Below, piece after piece: positions 44,602 through 54,006 of a DNA stretch of 64,000 nucleotides. Source of the DNA: an uncultured Lachnospiraceae bacterium (lineage in GTDB: Bacteria; Bacillota; Clostridia; Lachnospirales; Lachnospiraceae). The number at the start of each line of letters is the position of its first letter. Within the stretch, counting starts at the first letter, position 1. The stretch is from contig CAJUEW010000018.1 of NCBI GenBank assembly GCA_910585465.1, positions 1-64,000 on the forward strand. The letters run 5' to 3'. A program made the translations under genes and the position numbers. The notes below the pieces were generated by a model. The model had not been told where the DNA came from, searched no databases, and was given only the letters and a program-made list of their open reading frames with translations.

Positions 44602-46020
44602 CTAAAACCGGAAGTCCCGGATTCCTTCTTCTATTTTCTTTAAATGATCCGCACAGATTTCTCTCGTCTTTTCTCTTGGAATATTATTCAGCTCTGCCTC
44701 AATTAGTTTTTCTCCAATGGCCCTTGTCTCCTCAGAAGCATAGTCCATCAAATATTCCTTCAGCGTCATCAGAGCATTCGGATGACAGCAGTTCTGAATC
44801 TGTCCGCTTTTGCACAGGCTCATAAAACGATCACCGGTGCGGCCTTCCCGATAACAGGCCGTACAGAAGGACGGAATATATCCCATATCCATCAGCCAGT
44901 GCACGACCTCATCCAAAGTCCTTTTATCACTGACATCAAACTGCTCGGAACATTCTTCTTCCGGCTCCTCCTCCGCATAACCGCCCACACTTGTTCTGGA
45001 TGCGCCGCTGATCTGAGATACGCCCAGCCGAATGACTCTCTCACGGACTGCCTTAGATTCTCTTGTGGAAATAATCATGCCCGTGTACGGTACGCAGATT
45101 CGGATAAGGGCACAGATTTTGGCAAAAATATCGTCACTGATGCTGTTGTCAAAGGCAGACGGATCAATATCATCCGCATGCTTGATACGGGGAACACTGA
45201 TAGTATGAGGGCCCACTCCATGAACTGCCTCCAGATGCTCCGCATGCATCAAGAGAGCGGCAAATTCATAGCGGTACAGCTCCAGTCCGAACAGAACTCC
45301 CAGTCCTACATCATCGATGCCGCCCTCCATGGCCCGATCCATGGCTTCTGTATGGTATGCATAGTCATGCTTTGGTCCCGTCGGATGCAGCTTCTCATAG
45401 CTTTCCTTATGATAAGTTTCCTGAAAAAGAATATAAGTACCGATACCGGCCTCCTTCAGCTTCCTGTAATTCTCCACCGTCGTAGCCGCAATATTTACAT
45501 TTACACGGCGGATAGCGCCGTTTTTATGCTGAATAGAATAAATGGTCTTGATGCTCTCAAGGATATAGTCAATAGGATTGTTCACCGGATCCTCGCCGGA
45601 CTCAATGGCAAGTCTTTTATGCCCCATATCCTGCAGCGCAATAACCTCCTGGCGAATCTCTTCCTGAGTCAGCTTTTTCCTTGCAATATGTTTGTTTTTT
45701 GCATGGTAAGGACAGTAAACGCATCCATTCACACAATAATTGGACAAATAAAGGGGAGCAAACATCACAATCCGGTTGCCGTAGAAATCTTTCTTAATCT
45801 TCTCCGCCAGTGCAAACATTCTTTCAATGCGCTCCGGGTCCTCACATGCCAGAAGAACAGAGGCTTCCCGGTGGGTAAGTCCCTTTAAAAGCTCTGCCTT
45901 GTCAAGCAGAGCGTCCACCAGCTCCAGATTATCCTTATTCTCGTCCGCATAGGCAAGAGCCGCCCGGACCTCCTCATCTGAGATAAACTCCTCCGCCTTC
46001 ATCGATTTTGCATCATACAT
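44602..46020 (-). CDS. hydG: [FeFe]-hydrogenase maturase HydG (radical SAM)
   Basis: HydG splits tyrosine to supply CO and cyanide ligands for the H-cluster. It has 472 residues. The radical SAM cysteines are C96, C100 and C103 in CVNGCVYCPYH, a CX3CX2C motif. A C-terminal cluster for the auxiliary site is seen as CTACYREGRTGDRFMSLC. It is the first gene of the hydG-hydF-rrf2 unit with a strong promoter at 46162-46190. The presence of HydG implies a [FeFe] hydrogenase elsewhere in the genome. Confidence 0.97.
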   Translation of the reverse strand: MYDAKSMKAEEFISDEEVRAALAYADENKDNLELVDALLDKAELLKGLTHREASVLLACEDPERIERMFALAEKIKKDFYGNRIVMFAPLYLSNYCVNGCVYCPYHAKNKHIARKKLTQEEIRQEVIALQDMGHKRLAIESGEDPVNNPIDYILESIKTIYSIQHKNGAIRRVNVNIAATTVENYRKLKEAGIGTYILFQETYHKESYEKLHPTGPKHDYAYHTEAMDRAMEGGIDDVGLGVLFGLELYRYEFAALLMHAEHLEAVHGVGPHTISVPRIKHADDIDPSAFDNSISDDIFAKICALIRICVPYTGMIISTRESKAVRERVIRLGVSQISGASRTSVGGYAEEEPEEECSEQFDVSDKRTLDEVVHWLMDMGYIPSFCTACYREGRTGDRFMSLCKSGQIQNCCHPNALMTLKEYLMDYASEETRAIGEKLIEAELNNIPREKTREICADHLKKIEEGIRDFRF

Positions 46021-46161
46021 TTGTACCTTCTCCTTTCCATTCCCATAAGCTGCATGATCATTTTCTGACAGCTCCTATGGCTTTTTTCAAGCTTCAGACC
46101 TTCCGTTTGCCGCCGTTCTCTTCTCCCATGATTTTCGACAAACTCTCTATGTCATACATAC

Positions 46162-46190
46162 ATTATAGGGAATTTTTACATAGAATACAA
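46162..46190 (-). promoter_or_regulatory. Promoter of the hydG-hydF-rrf2 unit
   Basis: Minus strand: -35 TTGTAT at 46185-46190, a 17-base spacer, and -10 TATAAT at 46162-46167. The leader to the hydG start is about 135 bases long, unusually long for this window outside the riboswitches. Confidence 0.8.
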
Positions 46191-46213
46191 TGACAAACTT
46201 TTTGTATTTTCTA

Positions 46214-46242
46214 TTGTACTTTTCTTCTGAATATTGTATCTT
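46214..46242 (+). promoter_or_regulatory. Promoter of the type III glutamine synthetase gene
   Basis: Plus strand: -35 TTGTAC at 46214-46219, a 17-base spacer, and -10 TATCTT at 46237-46242. It lies back to back with the hydG promoter, with only about 25 bases between the two -35 boxes. Confidence 0.65.
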
Positions 46243-46287
46243 ATCCTTAAAATAATTTTGATAAGTGTTCAAAGAAAGGAAATATCT

Positions 46288-48399
46288 ATGGAAAATAACC
46301 ATTCCATCATGGATATCTTTGGAATTAATGTGTTTAATGATAAAGCCATGCGGCAGTATCTTCCAAAGAGCGTCTATTATGAACTCCGGAAAACTATTGA
46401 AGGCAGAAAAGAGCTGGATCCTGCCATTGCAGATGTAGTTGCTGCTGCCATTAAAAAGTGGGCCATTGAAAAAGGCGCCACCCACTATACACACTGGTTC
46501 CAGCCACTGACCGGATTCACTGCCGAAAAGCATGATTCCTTCCTTACTCCTCCCAGAGAGGACGGTTCCGTCATGATGGAATTTTCCGGAAAAGATTTGA
46601 TCAAAGGAGAACCAGATGCATCCTCCTTCCCCTCCGGAGGACTTCGCGCCACCTTCGAGGCAAGAGGCTATACCACATGGGACTGCACTTCTCCCGCATT
46701 TGTCCGCGAAGATGCCGCCGGGGCAATTCTCTGCATCCCCACTGCATTCTGCTCCTTCACCGGGGAGGCCCTGGATCAGAAAACACCGCTTCTGCGTTCT
46801 ATGGAAGCCGTGCAGGAGCAGGCCCTGCGCATCCTGCGTCTGTTCGGCAACACCACCTCTCAGAAGGTCATTCCCTCTATCGGTGCGGAGCAGGAGTATT
46901 TTCTGATTGATCGGGAAAAATATTTACAGCGGAAGGATCTGATTTATACAGGCCGCACTCTGTTCGGGGCTATGCCTCCGAAGGGCCAGGAGCTGGACGA
47001 TCATTATTTCGGGACGATCCGCCAGAGAGTTGCCGGCTATATGCACCGGGTCAACGAGGAGCTCTGGAAGATGGGCGTTCCGGCCAAGACACAGCACAAT
47101 GAGGTGGCTCCGGCGCAGCACGAGTTAGCTCCCATCTATGCGGAAGCCAATCTGGCAGCGGATCATAACCAGATTATGATGCAGACTTTGAAGCGTGTGG
47201 CAAGTCAGCAGGGACTGGTCTGCCTGCTTCATGAGAAGCCATTTGCAGGAGTGAATGGTTCCGGCAAGCATAACAACTGGTCTTTGACCACCGATGACGG
47301 CATCAATCTGCTGGATCCTGGCAAGAGGCCCCACGAGAACAAACAGTTCCTGCTGATTCTGGCATGTATTCTGAAGGCTGTGGATACTCATGCAGATTTG
47401 CTTCGGGAATCCGCCGCCAATGTAGGGAACGATCACCGTCTGGGCGCTCATGAGGCTCCGCCCGCCATTATCTCCGTCTTTCTTGGCGAACAGCTGGACG
47501 ACCTGCTGGATCAGCTTTTAAGCACCGGCAGCGCCACTCACAGCTTAAAAGGCGGAATCCTTCATACCGGTGTCCGTACTCTTCCTGACGTAAGAAAGGA
47601 TGCCACAGACCGCAACCGGACATCGCCGTTTGCATTTACAAATAATAAGTTTGAATTCCGTATGGTCGGCTCCCGCGATTCCATCGCGCCGTCTACGGTT
47701 GTTATTAATACCATTGCCGCAGAGGCATTTGCGGATGCCTGCGATATTCTGGAAAAAGCGGAGGATTTTGACACCGCGCTGCATGACCTGATCATTCAAT
47801 ATTTTGCAGAGCACCGCAAAATCATCTTCGGCGGTAACGGCTATTCCGAAGAATGGGTCCAGGAGGCAGAGCGCAGAGGACTTCCGAATCTCGGCTCCAT
47901 GATCGATGCGATTCCGGCATTGGTCACAGACAAGTCTATCCGGATGTTTGAACGCTTTCACGTTTTCAGCGCATCAGAACTCCACTCCCGTGCGGAGATT
48001 AAATATGAAACCTATAATAAAGCAGTCAATATCGAGGCTCTGACTATGATTGATATGGCTGTAAAACAGATTATTCCGGCAGTCATCGGATACACCGGTA
48101 CATTATCCGGTATTATCCAGTCTATGAATGCAATCCATGTCTCCTCTGCCGTACAGAAGGAGCTGCTAAGCGATATCAGCTCTCTGCTGGATGAAGCAAG
48201 CGGAGCCGTTAAGATCTTACAGGAGGTTTCCAGGGAAGCAGTCGGTATTGCGGACAATAAAACCAAAGCCCATTATTATCACAGCTTTGTCCTTCCTGCC
48301 ATGGAAGCTCTCCGCCGCCCGATTGATAAGCTGGAGATGATGGTGGATAAAGAAGTATGGCCTATGCCCTCCTATGGTGATCTGCTTTTTGAGATTTAA
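46288..48399 (+). CDS. glnN: Glutamine synthetase, type III
   Basis: Makes glutamine from glutamate, ammonia and ATP. The 703-residue size marks the GSIII class (GSI and GSII are about 350-470). Visible family blocks include EQEYFLID, PAKTQHNEVAPAQHELAPIY, FAGVNGSGKHNNWS and GNDHRLGAHEAPPA. The ATG at 46288 follows GAAAGGAAATATCT; the upstream extension would overlap the promoter. It is a single-gene unit with a strong terminator. With gdhA about 2.3 kb away it accounts for ammonia assimilation in this region. Confidence 0.97.
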   Translation: MENNHSIMDIFGINVFNDKAMRQYLPKSVYYELRKTIEGRKELDPAIADVVAAAIKKWAIEKGATHYTHWFQPLTGFTAEKHDSFLTPPREDGSVMMEFSGKDLIKGEPDASSFPSGGLRATFEARGYTTWDCTSPAFVREDAAGAILCIPTAFCSFTGEALDQKTPLLRSMEAVQEQALRILRLFGNTTSQKVIPSIGAEQEYFLIDREKYLQRKDLIYTGRTLFGAMPPKGQELDDHYFGTIRQRVAGYMHRVNEELWKMGVPAKTQHNEVAPAQHELAPIYAEANLAADHNQIMMQTLKRVASQQGLVCLLHEKPFAGVNGSGKHNNWSLTTDDGINLLDPGKRPHENKQFLLILACILKAVDTHADLLRESAANVGNDHRLGAHEAPPAIISVFLGEQLDDLLDQLLSTGSATHSLKGGILHTGVRTLPDVRKDATDRNRTSPFAFTNNKFEFRMVGSRDSIAPSTVVINTIAAEAFADACDILEKAEDFDTALHDLIIQYFAEHRKIIFGGNGYSEEWVQEAERRGLPNLGSMIDAIPALVTDKSIRMFERFHVFSASELHSRAEIKYETYNKAVNIEALTMIDMAVKQIIPAVIGYTGTLSGIIQSMNAIHVSSAVQKELLSDISSLLDEASGAVKILQEVSREAVGIADNKTKAHYYHSFVLPAMEALRRPIDKLEMMVDKEVWPMPSYGDLLFEI

Positions 48400-48438
48400 A
48401 ATCTGCCGATTTCCTTATATTTGAGTTTGTAGAATAGA

Positions 48439-48490
48439 GCAGGAAAGGATGCCTTTTACGGCATCCTTTCCTGCGTTTGAGATTTTTTCG
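48439..48490 (+). terminator. Terminator after the glutamine synthetase gene
   Basis: A perfect 15-base-pair stem (48439-48453 with 48460-48474) closes a 6-base loop and is followed by GTTTGAGATTTTTT. It is the strongest terminator stem in the window. The tail overlaps the next gene's -35 box. Confidence 0.93.
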
Positions 48491-48505
48491 CCTTTGTGCT
48501 ATACT
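48477..48505 (+). promoter_or_regulatory. Promoter of the DUF1275 gene
   Basis: Plus strand: -35 TTGAGA at 48477-48482, a 17-base spacer, and -10 TATACT at 48500-48505. The -35 box is embedded in the T-rich tail of the preceding terminator. Confidence 0.75.
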
Positions 48506-48534
48506 GGCACCGAATAAGAAAGAAGGATTTACAT

Positions 48535-49179
48535 ATGAATACAAAACAACAGACCGAGACTGCCGCTCATCATACAATGGCCATGGTCGGCGGTTTCCTG
48601 GGTGTCTATGCCCTCCTTACAAGAAATGAGACCTTTGGCTCTTCCGAAACCTCCAATCTTATCTATCTGACCATCGCAGGCCTGGATGGTTCTTTATCTT
48701 CTTTTATGATTCGCCTGGGCGGAACGCTCTGCTATATTGCAGGTATTCTTTTCGCCACACTAATGCCGAAATACTTAAAAAAAACAGACTTCAGGTACAT
48801 TTCTATTCTGATTGACGGAGCTGCCTGTCTGCTGCTGGCGCACATCCCTGCCGGAACAGATCCCGTGCTGGCCCTTTACCCTATGTTTTTTGCGACTGCA
48901 GTCCAATGGCTTGCATACACCCAGGCCGCAGGCTTTAACAGTGCAACCATCTTTTCCACCAATAACCTGCGGCAGTGCTTTTCAGGTCTGGCAGAATATA
49001 TTCACAGCAGGGAAGAGCAGCATCTGAGACGCTTCCGGTTCTATGGAGGAACGCTTATCTGCTTTCATATTGGTGTGGTTTACTGCTGGTTTTGTATACA
49101 AAGATGGGGAATTAAAAGCATTTATGCCTGTCTGCTGCCTCTGGCAGCCTCGCTGGCGGCTACTGTCATGGACCGATAA
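48535..49179 (+). CDS. DUF1275 (YoaK-type) membrane protein
   Basis: A 214-residue protein with about six hydrophobic segments, resembling the DUF1275 family (YoaK of Bacillus), whose function is not established. Conserved pieces include MVGGFLGVYALL near the N-terminus and TQAAGFNSATIFSTNNLRQ in the middle, the family's most recognisable stretch. The ATG at 48535 follows AGAAGGATTTACAT. It is a single-gene unit, convergent with the FN3 gene. Confidence 0.85.
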   Translation: MNTKQQTETAAHHTMAMVGGFLGVYALLTRNETFGSSETSNLIYLTIAGLDGSLSSFMIRLGGTLCYIAGILFATLMPKYLKKTDFRYISILIDGAACLLLAHIPAGTDPVLALYPMFFATAVQWLAYTQAAGFNSATIFSTNNLRQCFSGLAEYIHSREEQHLRRFRFYGGTLICFHIGVVYCWFCIQRWGIKSIYACLLPLAASLAATVMDR

Positions 49180-49188
49180 TCCCCCAGC

Positions 49189-49234
49189 AAAATATCCCCC
49201 GGACAGCTTCTGTCTGCTGTTCCGGAGGATATTT
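49189..49234. terminator. Bidirectional terminator between the DUF1275 and FN3 genes
   Basis: An imperfect inverted repeat: AAATATCC with GGATATTT on the outside, and CCGGACAGC with GCTGTTCCGG inside. The genes on either side converge, which fits. Confidence 0.75.
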
Positions 49235-49245
49235 GTCATTCCGGC

Positions 49246-50496
49246 TTACTGCCAGATATAATTCGTCTTGCCCGAATAGGAAAGATAGGCAATTTCACGC
49301 CGCTCTGCCTTTGTGGAATTGTAAGGCTTACCCTTTACTTTTACTTTGTTGGCAACCACATAATAATAGTAAGTTTTTGCTCTCTCCAGACCCTTATCCA
49401 AATATTTGGTCGTTTTTACAGTTTTAACCTTTTCAAAGCCTCTGTAGGAGCTCGTACTGCGGTAAATGGTATAGCTGGCTGCTCCGCTCACCTTTTTCCA
49501 GCTTAGCTGCATCTGACTGTTTCCTTTTTTCTTCAGTACCACCCGGGGCTGGGGAATAACCACCTTTTTGTCGGACCATGAACCGTAAATGCTTTTTCCG
49601 TCAATATCCTTATAGGCACGGACCTGGAAGGTAAATCCTTTGTTCTTTACAGAAGAAAGTTTAAAATCCTTTGAACGGTATGCTGTTTTAAAGCTCTTGA
49701 TTTTCTTCCCGGAAAGGTTATAAATACGAACCTCATAGCCGTTCCCGTATCTGGTAACTGAATCCCATTTCAGCATAATATTGTTCTTAGCCGTGTCCCA
49801 GGATTTGAGTGTACATCCTGTTACCTTCGGAGCAGTTGTATAACATTTATGCCCGCCGCTGTAATAATATCCGCTTTCAAATCCTGTACCGGATCTGCGC
49901 ACTGCCTTTATACTTACATAATAAAGCGTGTCTGTTTCCAGTCCTTTAATGGTATAGCCTGCAGATGTGGTGACACCTGCACTGAACCAGCTTCCGTTTT
50001 TCTCATACATAACCTCATAAAAGGAGGCACCCTCTGCGGGCTTCCAGCTTACAGTGACTGTTCTGGCAGTCCCGTCTGTCTGCTTTATATTCTCTGATTT
50101 GACCTTTTCCGGCGCTGTAATTACTTCCAGCGGAGCTGTCCATGCAGAAAAAACGGTATATGTCCCAAGCTTTCTTCCCGCACAGCTCCTCATTCGGACG
50201 TAATAGGACCGGCCGCTGTTTAATCCGTATACACTGTGATAAACGCTGTACACCGTAGTTCCTTTTGACCAGTTCTTCCCATCTGCAGAATACTGAAATT
50301 CATATGCTTCGGCATTGACATCCTTATTCCACTCCACCTTAAAACTGTTCGTCTTTGCGTCCTTCTGATGAAGATTGACGACTCCGGTCAGATTTCCCGC
50401 ATATACGGCAGCAGATTTCGCATAGAACAATCCAACACAGCACAGCAGAAGCGCCAGCCATCTGAGCATCCAGATACTTTTCTTTGCATTCTCCAT
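49246..50496 (-). CDS. Secreted protein with four fibronectin type III domains
   Basis: 416 residues. A signal peptide (about 1-33, charged start and long hydrophobic core, ending near VYAG) is followed by four FN3-like repeats starting near residues 35, 128, 230 and 325, each with the Trp and Tyr pattern seen in VSWKPAEGASFYEV or LSWKKVSGAASYTIYR. No enzyme domain, sortase motif or lipobox is present, so it is likely released or held non-covalently at the surface. The ATG follows AAAGGGACAGG. The role is probably binding. Confidence 0.87.
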   Translation of the reverse strand: MENAKKSIWMLRWLALLLCCVGLFYAKSAAVYAGNLTGVVNLHQKDAKTNSFKVEWNKDVNAEAYEFQYSADGKNWSKGTTVYSVYHSVYGLNSGRSYYVRMRSCAGRKLGTYTVFSAWTAPLEVITAPEKVKSENIKQTDGTARTVTVSWKPAEGASFYEVMYEKNGSWFSAGVTTSAGYTIKGLETDTLYYVSIKAVRRSGTGFESGYYYSGGHKCYTTAPKVTGCTLKSWDTAKNNIMLKWDSVTRYGNGYEVRIYNLSGKKIKSFKTAYRSKDFKLSSVKNKGFTFQVRAYKDIDGKSIYGSWSDKKVVIPQPRVVLKKKGNSQMQLSWKKVSGAASYTIYRSTSSYRGFEKVKTVKTTKYLDKGLERAKTYYYYVVANKVKVKGKPYNSTKAERREIAYLSYSGKTNYIWQ

Positions 50497-50607
50497 ATTT
50501 TTCCTGTCCCTTTCTGAATCTTTTTATCTATTATAACAGCCCGGAAACCGTTTTGTAAATAATCCATGAAATTTGGATAGCCCTTTATCCCCCCGCAGGC
50601 TTAAAAT

Positions 50608-50646
50608 GAAAATCCCCGGAAACTCTGTGTTTCCGGGGGATTTTTT
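50608..50646. terminator. Terminator after gdhA
   Basis: CCCCGGAAAC (50614-50623) pairs perfectly with GTTTCCGGGG (50629-50638) around a 5-base loop. GATTTTCATTTT follows on the minus strand, for gdhA. The plus strand has GATTTTTT and could also work. Confidence 0.92.
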
Positions 50647-50661
50647 ACATCCTGTTTTATT

Positions 50662-51996
50662 TTAGCAGACACCCTGCGCCAGCATAGCATTCGCAACCTT
50701 TTCAAAGCCTGCGATATTCGCGCCTGCCACATAATTTCCTTCCATGCCGTAGCGTCTTGCCGCGTCATCAATATTATGATAAATGTTGATCATAATCTGC
50801 TCAAGCTTTTCATCCACCTGCTCGAAGGTCCAGCTCAAACGCTCGCTGTTCTGAGTCATCTCCAGCGCGGAGGTAGCCACGCCGCCCGCATTGGAAGCCT
50901 TGCCGCAGATAAATAAAACTCCCTTTTCCTGCAGATATTTCGTAGCCTCCAGAGTCGTAGGCATGTTTGCGCCTTCGCAAACGGCAATACATCCATTGGC
51001 CGCAAGCTGCTTCGCATCCTCTAAAGTAAGCTCATTCTGAGTCGCGCACGGAAGAGCAATATCACATTTGATCTGCCATACACCGCGGCCCTCATGATAT
51101 TCTGCACCTGGTCTTGCAGCCGCATATTCGGTCAGACGCGCACGTCTGACTTCTTTAATCTCCTTCAGAAGCGCCACATCAATACCTTCCGGATCATAAA
51201 CCCATCCGGTGGAATCAGACGCTGTTACAACCTTCGCTCCCATCTGCTGTGCTTTCTCAATTGCATAGATTGCAACATTACCGGAGCCAGATACACAGCA
51301 AATCTTATCCTTCATCTCCATACCATGACATTTCAGCATCTCACGGGTAATATAGAGCAGACCATACCCTGTAGCCTCTGTACGCGCCAGAGAACCGCCG
51401 AAGCTTAAGCCCTTTCCGGTCAGGACACCCTCATACAATCCGGTCAGTCTCTTATACTGTCCGTACATATATCCAATCTCTCTTGCACCGGTTCCGATAT
51501 CTCCGGCCGGTACATCCGTATCTGCTCCGATATACTTATACAATTCTGTAATAAAGCTCTGGCAGAATGCCATCACCTCTCTGTCGGATTTTCCCTTCGG
51601 ATCGAAATCAGAGCCTCCCTTGCCTCCTCCAATCGGAAGTCCGGTCAGGGAGTTTTTAAAGATTTGCTCAAATCCCAGGAATTTGATAATACCGATATTT
51701 ACAGAAGGATGAAGACGAAGTCCTCCTTTGTACGGTCCAATGGCATTGTTAAATTGTACGCGGTATCCGGTATTTACCTGCACCTGTCCCTTGTCATCCA
51801 CCCATGGAACACGAAATTTAATCTGACGGTCCGGCTCCACTAATCTCTCCAGCAATGCTTCTCTGCGGTATACTTCCTCATTTGCCTCAATAACCGGCCT
51901 TAAGGAATCCAGCACTTCTTCTGCCGCCTGCAGAAATTCCGGTTCTGATGCATTTTTTTCTTTTACTCTTTTGAGCACCTCATCAACATAATTCAT
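50662..51996 (-). CDS. gdhA: Glutamate dehydrogenase, NADP-type hexamer
   Basis: Interconverts glutamate with 2-oxoglutarate and ammonia. The 444-residue length is that of the small hexameric class, usually NADP-dependent and assimilatory. Substrate-site lysines are in GPYKGGLRLHPSV, the catalytic stretch is GGGKGGSDFDPKG, and the nucleotide fold shows CCVSGSGNVA. The ATG follows GAGGAGAATAATA. It has its own promoter at 52040-52068 and a strong terminator. Cofactor preference is inferred from the class. Confidence 0.95.
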   Translation of the reverse strand: MNYVDEVLKRVKEKNASEPEFLQAAEEVLDSLRPVIEANEEVYRREALLERLVEPDRQIKFRVPWVDDKGQVQVNTGYRVQFNNAIGPYKGGLRLHPSVNIGIIKFLGFEQIFKNSLTGLPIGGGKGGSDFDPKGKSDREVMAFCQSFITELYKYIGADTDVPAGDIGTGAREIGYMYGQYKRLTGLYEGVLTGKGLSFGGSLARTEATGYGLLYITREMLKCHGMEMKDKICCVSGSGNVAIYAIEKAQQMGAKVVTASDSTGWVYDPEGIDVALLKEIKEVRRARLTEYAAARPGAEYHEGRGVWQIKCDIALPCATQNELTLEDAKQLAANGCIAVCEGANMPTTLEATKYLQEKGVLFICGKASNAGGVATSALEMTQNSERLSWTFEQVDEKLEQIMINIYHNIDDAARRYGMEGNYVAGANIAGFEKVANAMLAQGVC

Positions 51997-52039
51997 TATT
52001 ATTCTCCTCAGTTATAATTATTACATTTCCAACGGAACC

Positions 52040-52068
52040 ATTTTAGTACGATTTTTTTGAATATGCAA
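52040..52068 (-). promoter_or_regulatory. gdhA promoter
   Basis: Minus strand: -35 TTGCAT at 52063-52068, a 17-base spacer, and -10 TAAAAT at 52040-52045, in an AT-rich region about 45 bases upstream of gdhA. Confidence 0.75.
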
Positions 52069-52157
52069 TAATTTTCGTATAATTATCGAATTACTATAAA
52101 ATTTTTCGTGTCGGATAAACTGAAATGCATTTTTTTCATTCATTTCATTAATTTTTT

Positions 52158-52913
52158 TCATTCGGAAATAAAGGCATCCATAATCAGCATCAACACAAAA
52201 CCGCTCAGAAGAGCATAGGTAGCCAGACGTTCATATCCGTGGCTGTGAGTTTCGGGTATCATCTCATCCCCCACCACATAGAGCATGGTTCCTCCCGCAA
52301 AACTCAGTGCAAAGGGCAGGATCGCTGCGGATACACTGGTGGCCGCGTAACCGATAAAGGTACCGATAACCTCAATCAGTCCTGTTGACGCACCTACAAT
52401 AAATGTGCGGCGTTTACTCATTCCCGCCAGAAGCATAGGAGAGATGATAATCATCCCCTCCGGAACATTCTGAAGCGCAATACCCACTGCCACGCTTAAA
52501 GCATTGTCAAGGTTCCCTCCTCCGAAGGAAACGCCTGCAGCCAGCCCCTCAGGTAAATTGTGAATGGCTATTGCAAGCACAAACAAAAGTACCTTATTAA
52601 TATTTCCGTTGCGATGGCTCTCTGCATCCATTCCCGAAATATGATGCAGGTGAGGAGTGAGCCTGTCCATCAGATTTAAAAATATAGCTCCGCAAAAGAT
52701 TCCGCAGGACACCACCCACACGCCCCCTGCGCCGTCCAGCTCGATGGCCGGAAGAATCAGTCCGGTAACTGCGGCGGCCAGCATAACTCCGGCCGCAAAG
52801 CTCATAATTGTATCACTTGTTTTATGGGAAAAACCAGGAAACAAAAATCCCAGCAATGCTCCCGCAATGGTCGCACCTCCGATTCCCAATGCAGTCAAAG
52901 CCACAAGCTGCAT
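52158..52913 (-). CDS. ZIP-family metal transporter
   Basis: ZIP proteins bring zinc or other divalent metals into the cytosol. The 251 residues give about eight membrane helices. The paired metal-site motifs are AIHNLPEGLAAG and QNVPEGMIIISP. A His-containing loop HLHHISGMDAESH lies between helices 3 and 4, the usual variable metal loop. The ATG follows AGGAGGAAACAGGTCT. It stands alone and no metal-responsive operator was recognised. Confidence 0.92.
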   Translation of the reverse strand: MQLVALTALGIGGATIAGALLGFLFPGFSHKTSDTIMSFAAGVMLAAAVTGLILPAIELDGAGGVWVVSCGIFCGAIFLNLMDRLTPHLHHISGMDAESHRNGNINKVLLFVLAIAIHNLPEGLAAGVSFGGGNLDNALSVAVGIALQNVPEGMIIISPMLLAGMSKRRTFIVGASTGLIEVIGTFIGYAATSVSAAILPFALSFAGGTMLYVVGDEMIPETHSHGYERLATYALLSGFVLMLIMDAFISE

Positions 52914-53046
52914 AGACCTGTTTCCTCCTCTCCTATGTTTTGGAAAAAATATTTCCGGATATTCTCTATTTTTCCCATTACAGACCGCTGCTTATGCAGA
53001 TTTTTTCCATCATTCCACAGGCATGTTTTTCCACGTTTTAGCTTTC

Positions 53047-54006
53047 CTACTGTATACTTCCCGGGCTCAGGCGGTAGAAAAGCGCTTCATCCTTCTGATT
53101 TTTGATAATATTGCGCACAGTCGGCACTGCTCCCAAAAGCAAAAATACATATACAAGCGCCAGATTTCCCCAATATGACCCGGCTTCAATCACTTCTTCT
53201 TCCATCAGCAGAGGAATCGCGCGATATGCGGTCGCAATATCCACCTCAAACTCTCTGGCAACTGTGATTGCCCAGTCCAGCTGATTGCCCACATAGGTCA
53301 TAACTCCCATCAGCACAACTCCAATCAAAATCCCCTTCAAAGACAGCTTTCCCCCCAGCAGGTCATAGCCCTTCATCGTGCAGACTGCCATAACCAGACC
53401 GGAAAGCGCTGCCACATATCCAAGCTGACCCAGAATAACAATGCAGGCAACCCCCAAAAGAGAGCCTATCAGAGCACCCACGATGCCGCCCAGCAGATTT
53501 TCCTTTCTCCGTTTTTTCTGTCCGCTTTCAAGAGCCTGTGTCTGCTGCATCCTCGTAAAGCAGTCCGGACAAAGCTGCATATACGTATTCCCGGCAACAA
53601 CAGCCTCTGTCTCTCCCGGATTTCCGCAGGTCTGGCAGCAATTCTCAAAACCGTTTGTACGGAGAAAATTTATCATGGCATTCAGTGCTTCCTCCAAAGT
53701 TTCCTTAAGCTTTTCCTGATTTCCTGTAGTGGCCATATCCATTGTTATCACATAGCCATTTTGAACCAGCGATACCACCTTCTTATGTTCCTTTGCAAAC
53801 TGCTTGCACTCTTCCTTGGAAAGAGGTTCTCCCCCGCGCCGGGCAGAAACTGCTGCGGTCAGGCTGTAAGGAGCTTTTTCATTCGATGCATACAGCATAA
53901 AACCGAACCCGTTCCGATAGCCATACAAAAGTCCGCTCTGTTCATCAAATCTAAGTCCGGTGCTCTGAGCCAGTTTTTCATAGTTCCCCTTCACTTTCTT
54001 GTTCAT
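53047..54006 (-). CDS. Zinc-ribbon membrane protein of unknown function
   Basis: I do not recognise a named family. The 319 residues have three parts: a soluble N-terminal domain (about 1-130), a zinc-ribbon-like pair CQTC and CPDC near 133-160, and a membrane part with four or five hydrophobic segments (about 175-245 and 285-305). The segment between the last two is soluble and acidic. The start at 54004-54006 follows GAGGAG with nine bases spacing; a GTG two codons upstream also fits. It has no close neighbour in the same unit. Confidence 0.72.
   Translation of the reverse strand: MNKKVKGNYEKLAQSTGLRFDEQSGLLYGYRNGFGFMLYASNEKAPYSLTAAVSARRGGEPLSKEECKQFAKEHKKVVSLVQNGYVITMDMATTGNQEKLKETLEEALNAMINFLRTNGFENCCQTCGNPGETEAVVAGNTYMQLCPDCFTRMQQTQALESGQKKRRKENLLGGIVGALIGSLLGVACIVILGQLGYVAALSGLVMAVCTMKGYDLLGGKLSLKGILIGVVLMGVMTYVGNQLDWAITVAREFEVDIATAYRAIPLLMEEEVIEAGSYWGNLALVYVFLLLGAVPTVRNIIKNQKDEALFYRLSPGSIQ

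Noticed and set aside
44782..45888. Plus-strand reading frame of 368 codons opposite hydG
   Set aside because: Antisense to hydG and without a ribosome binding site.
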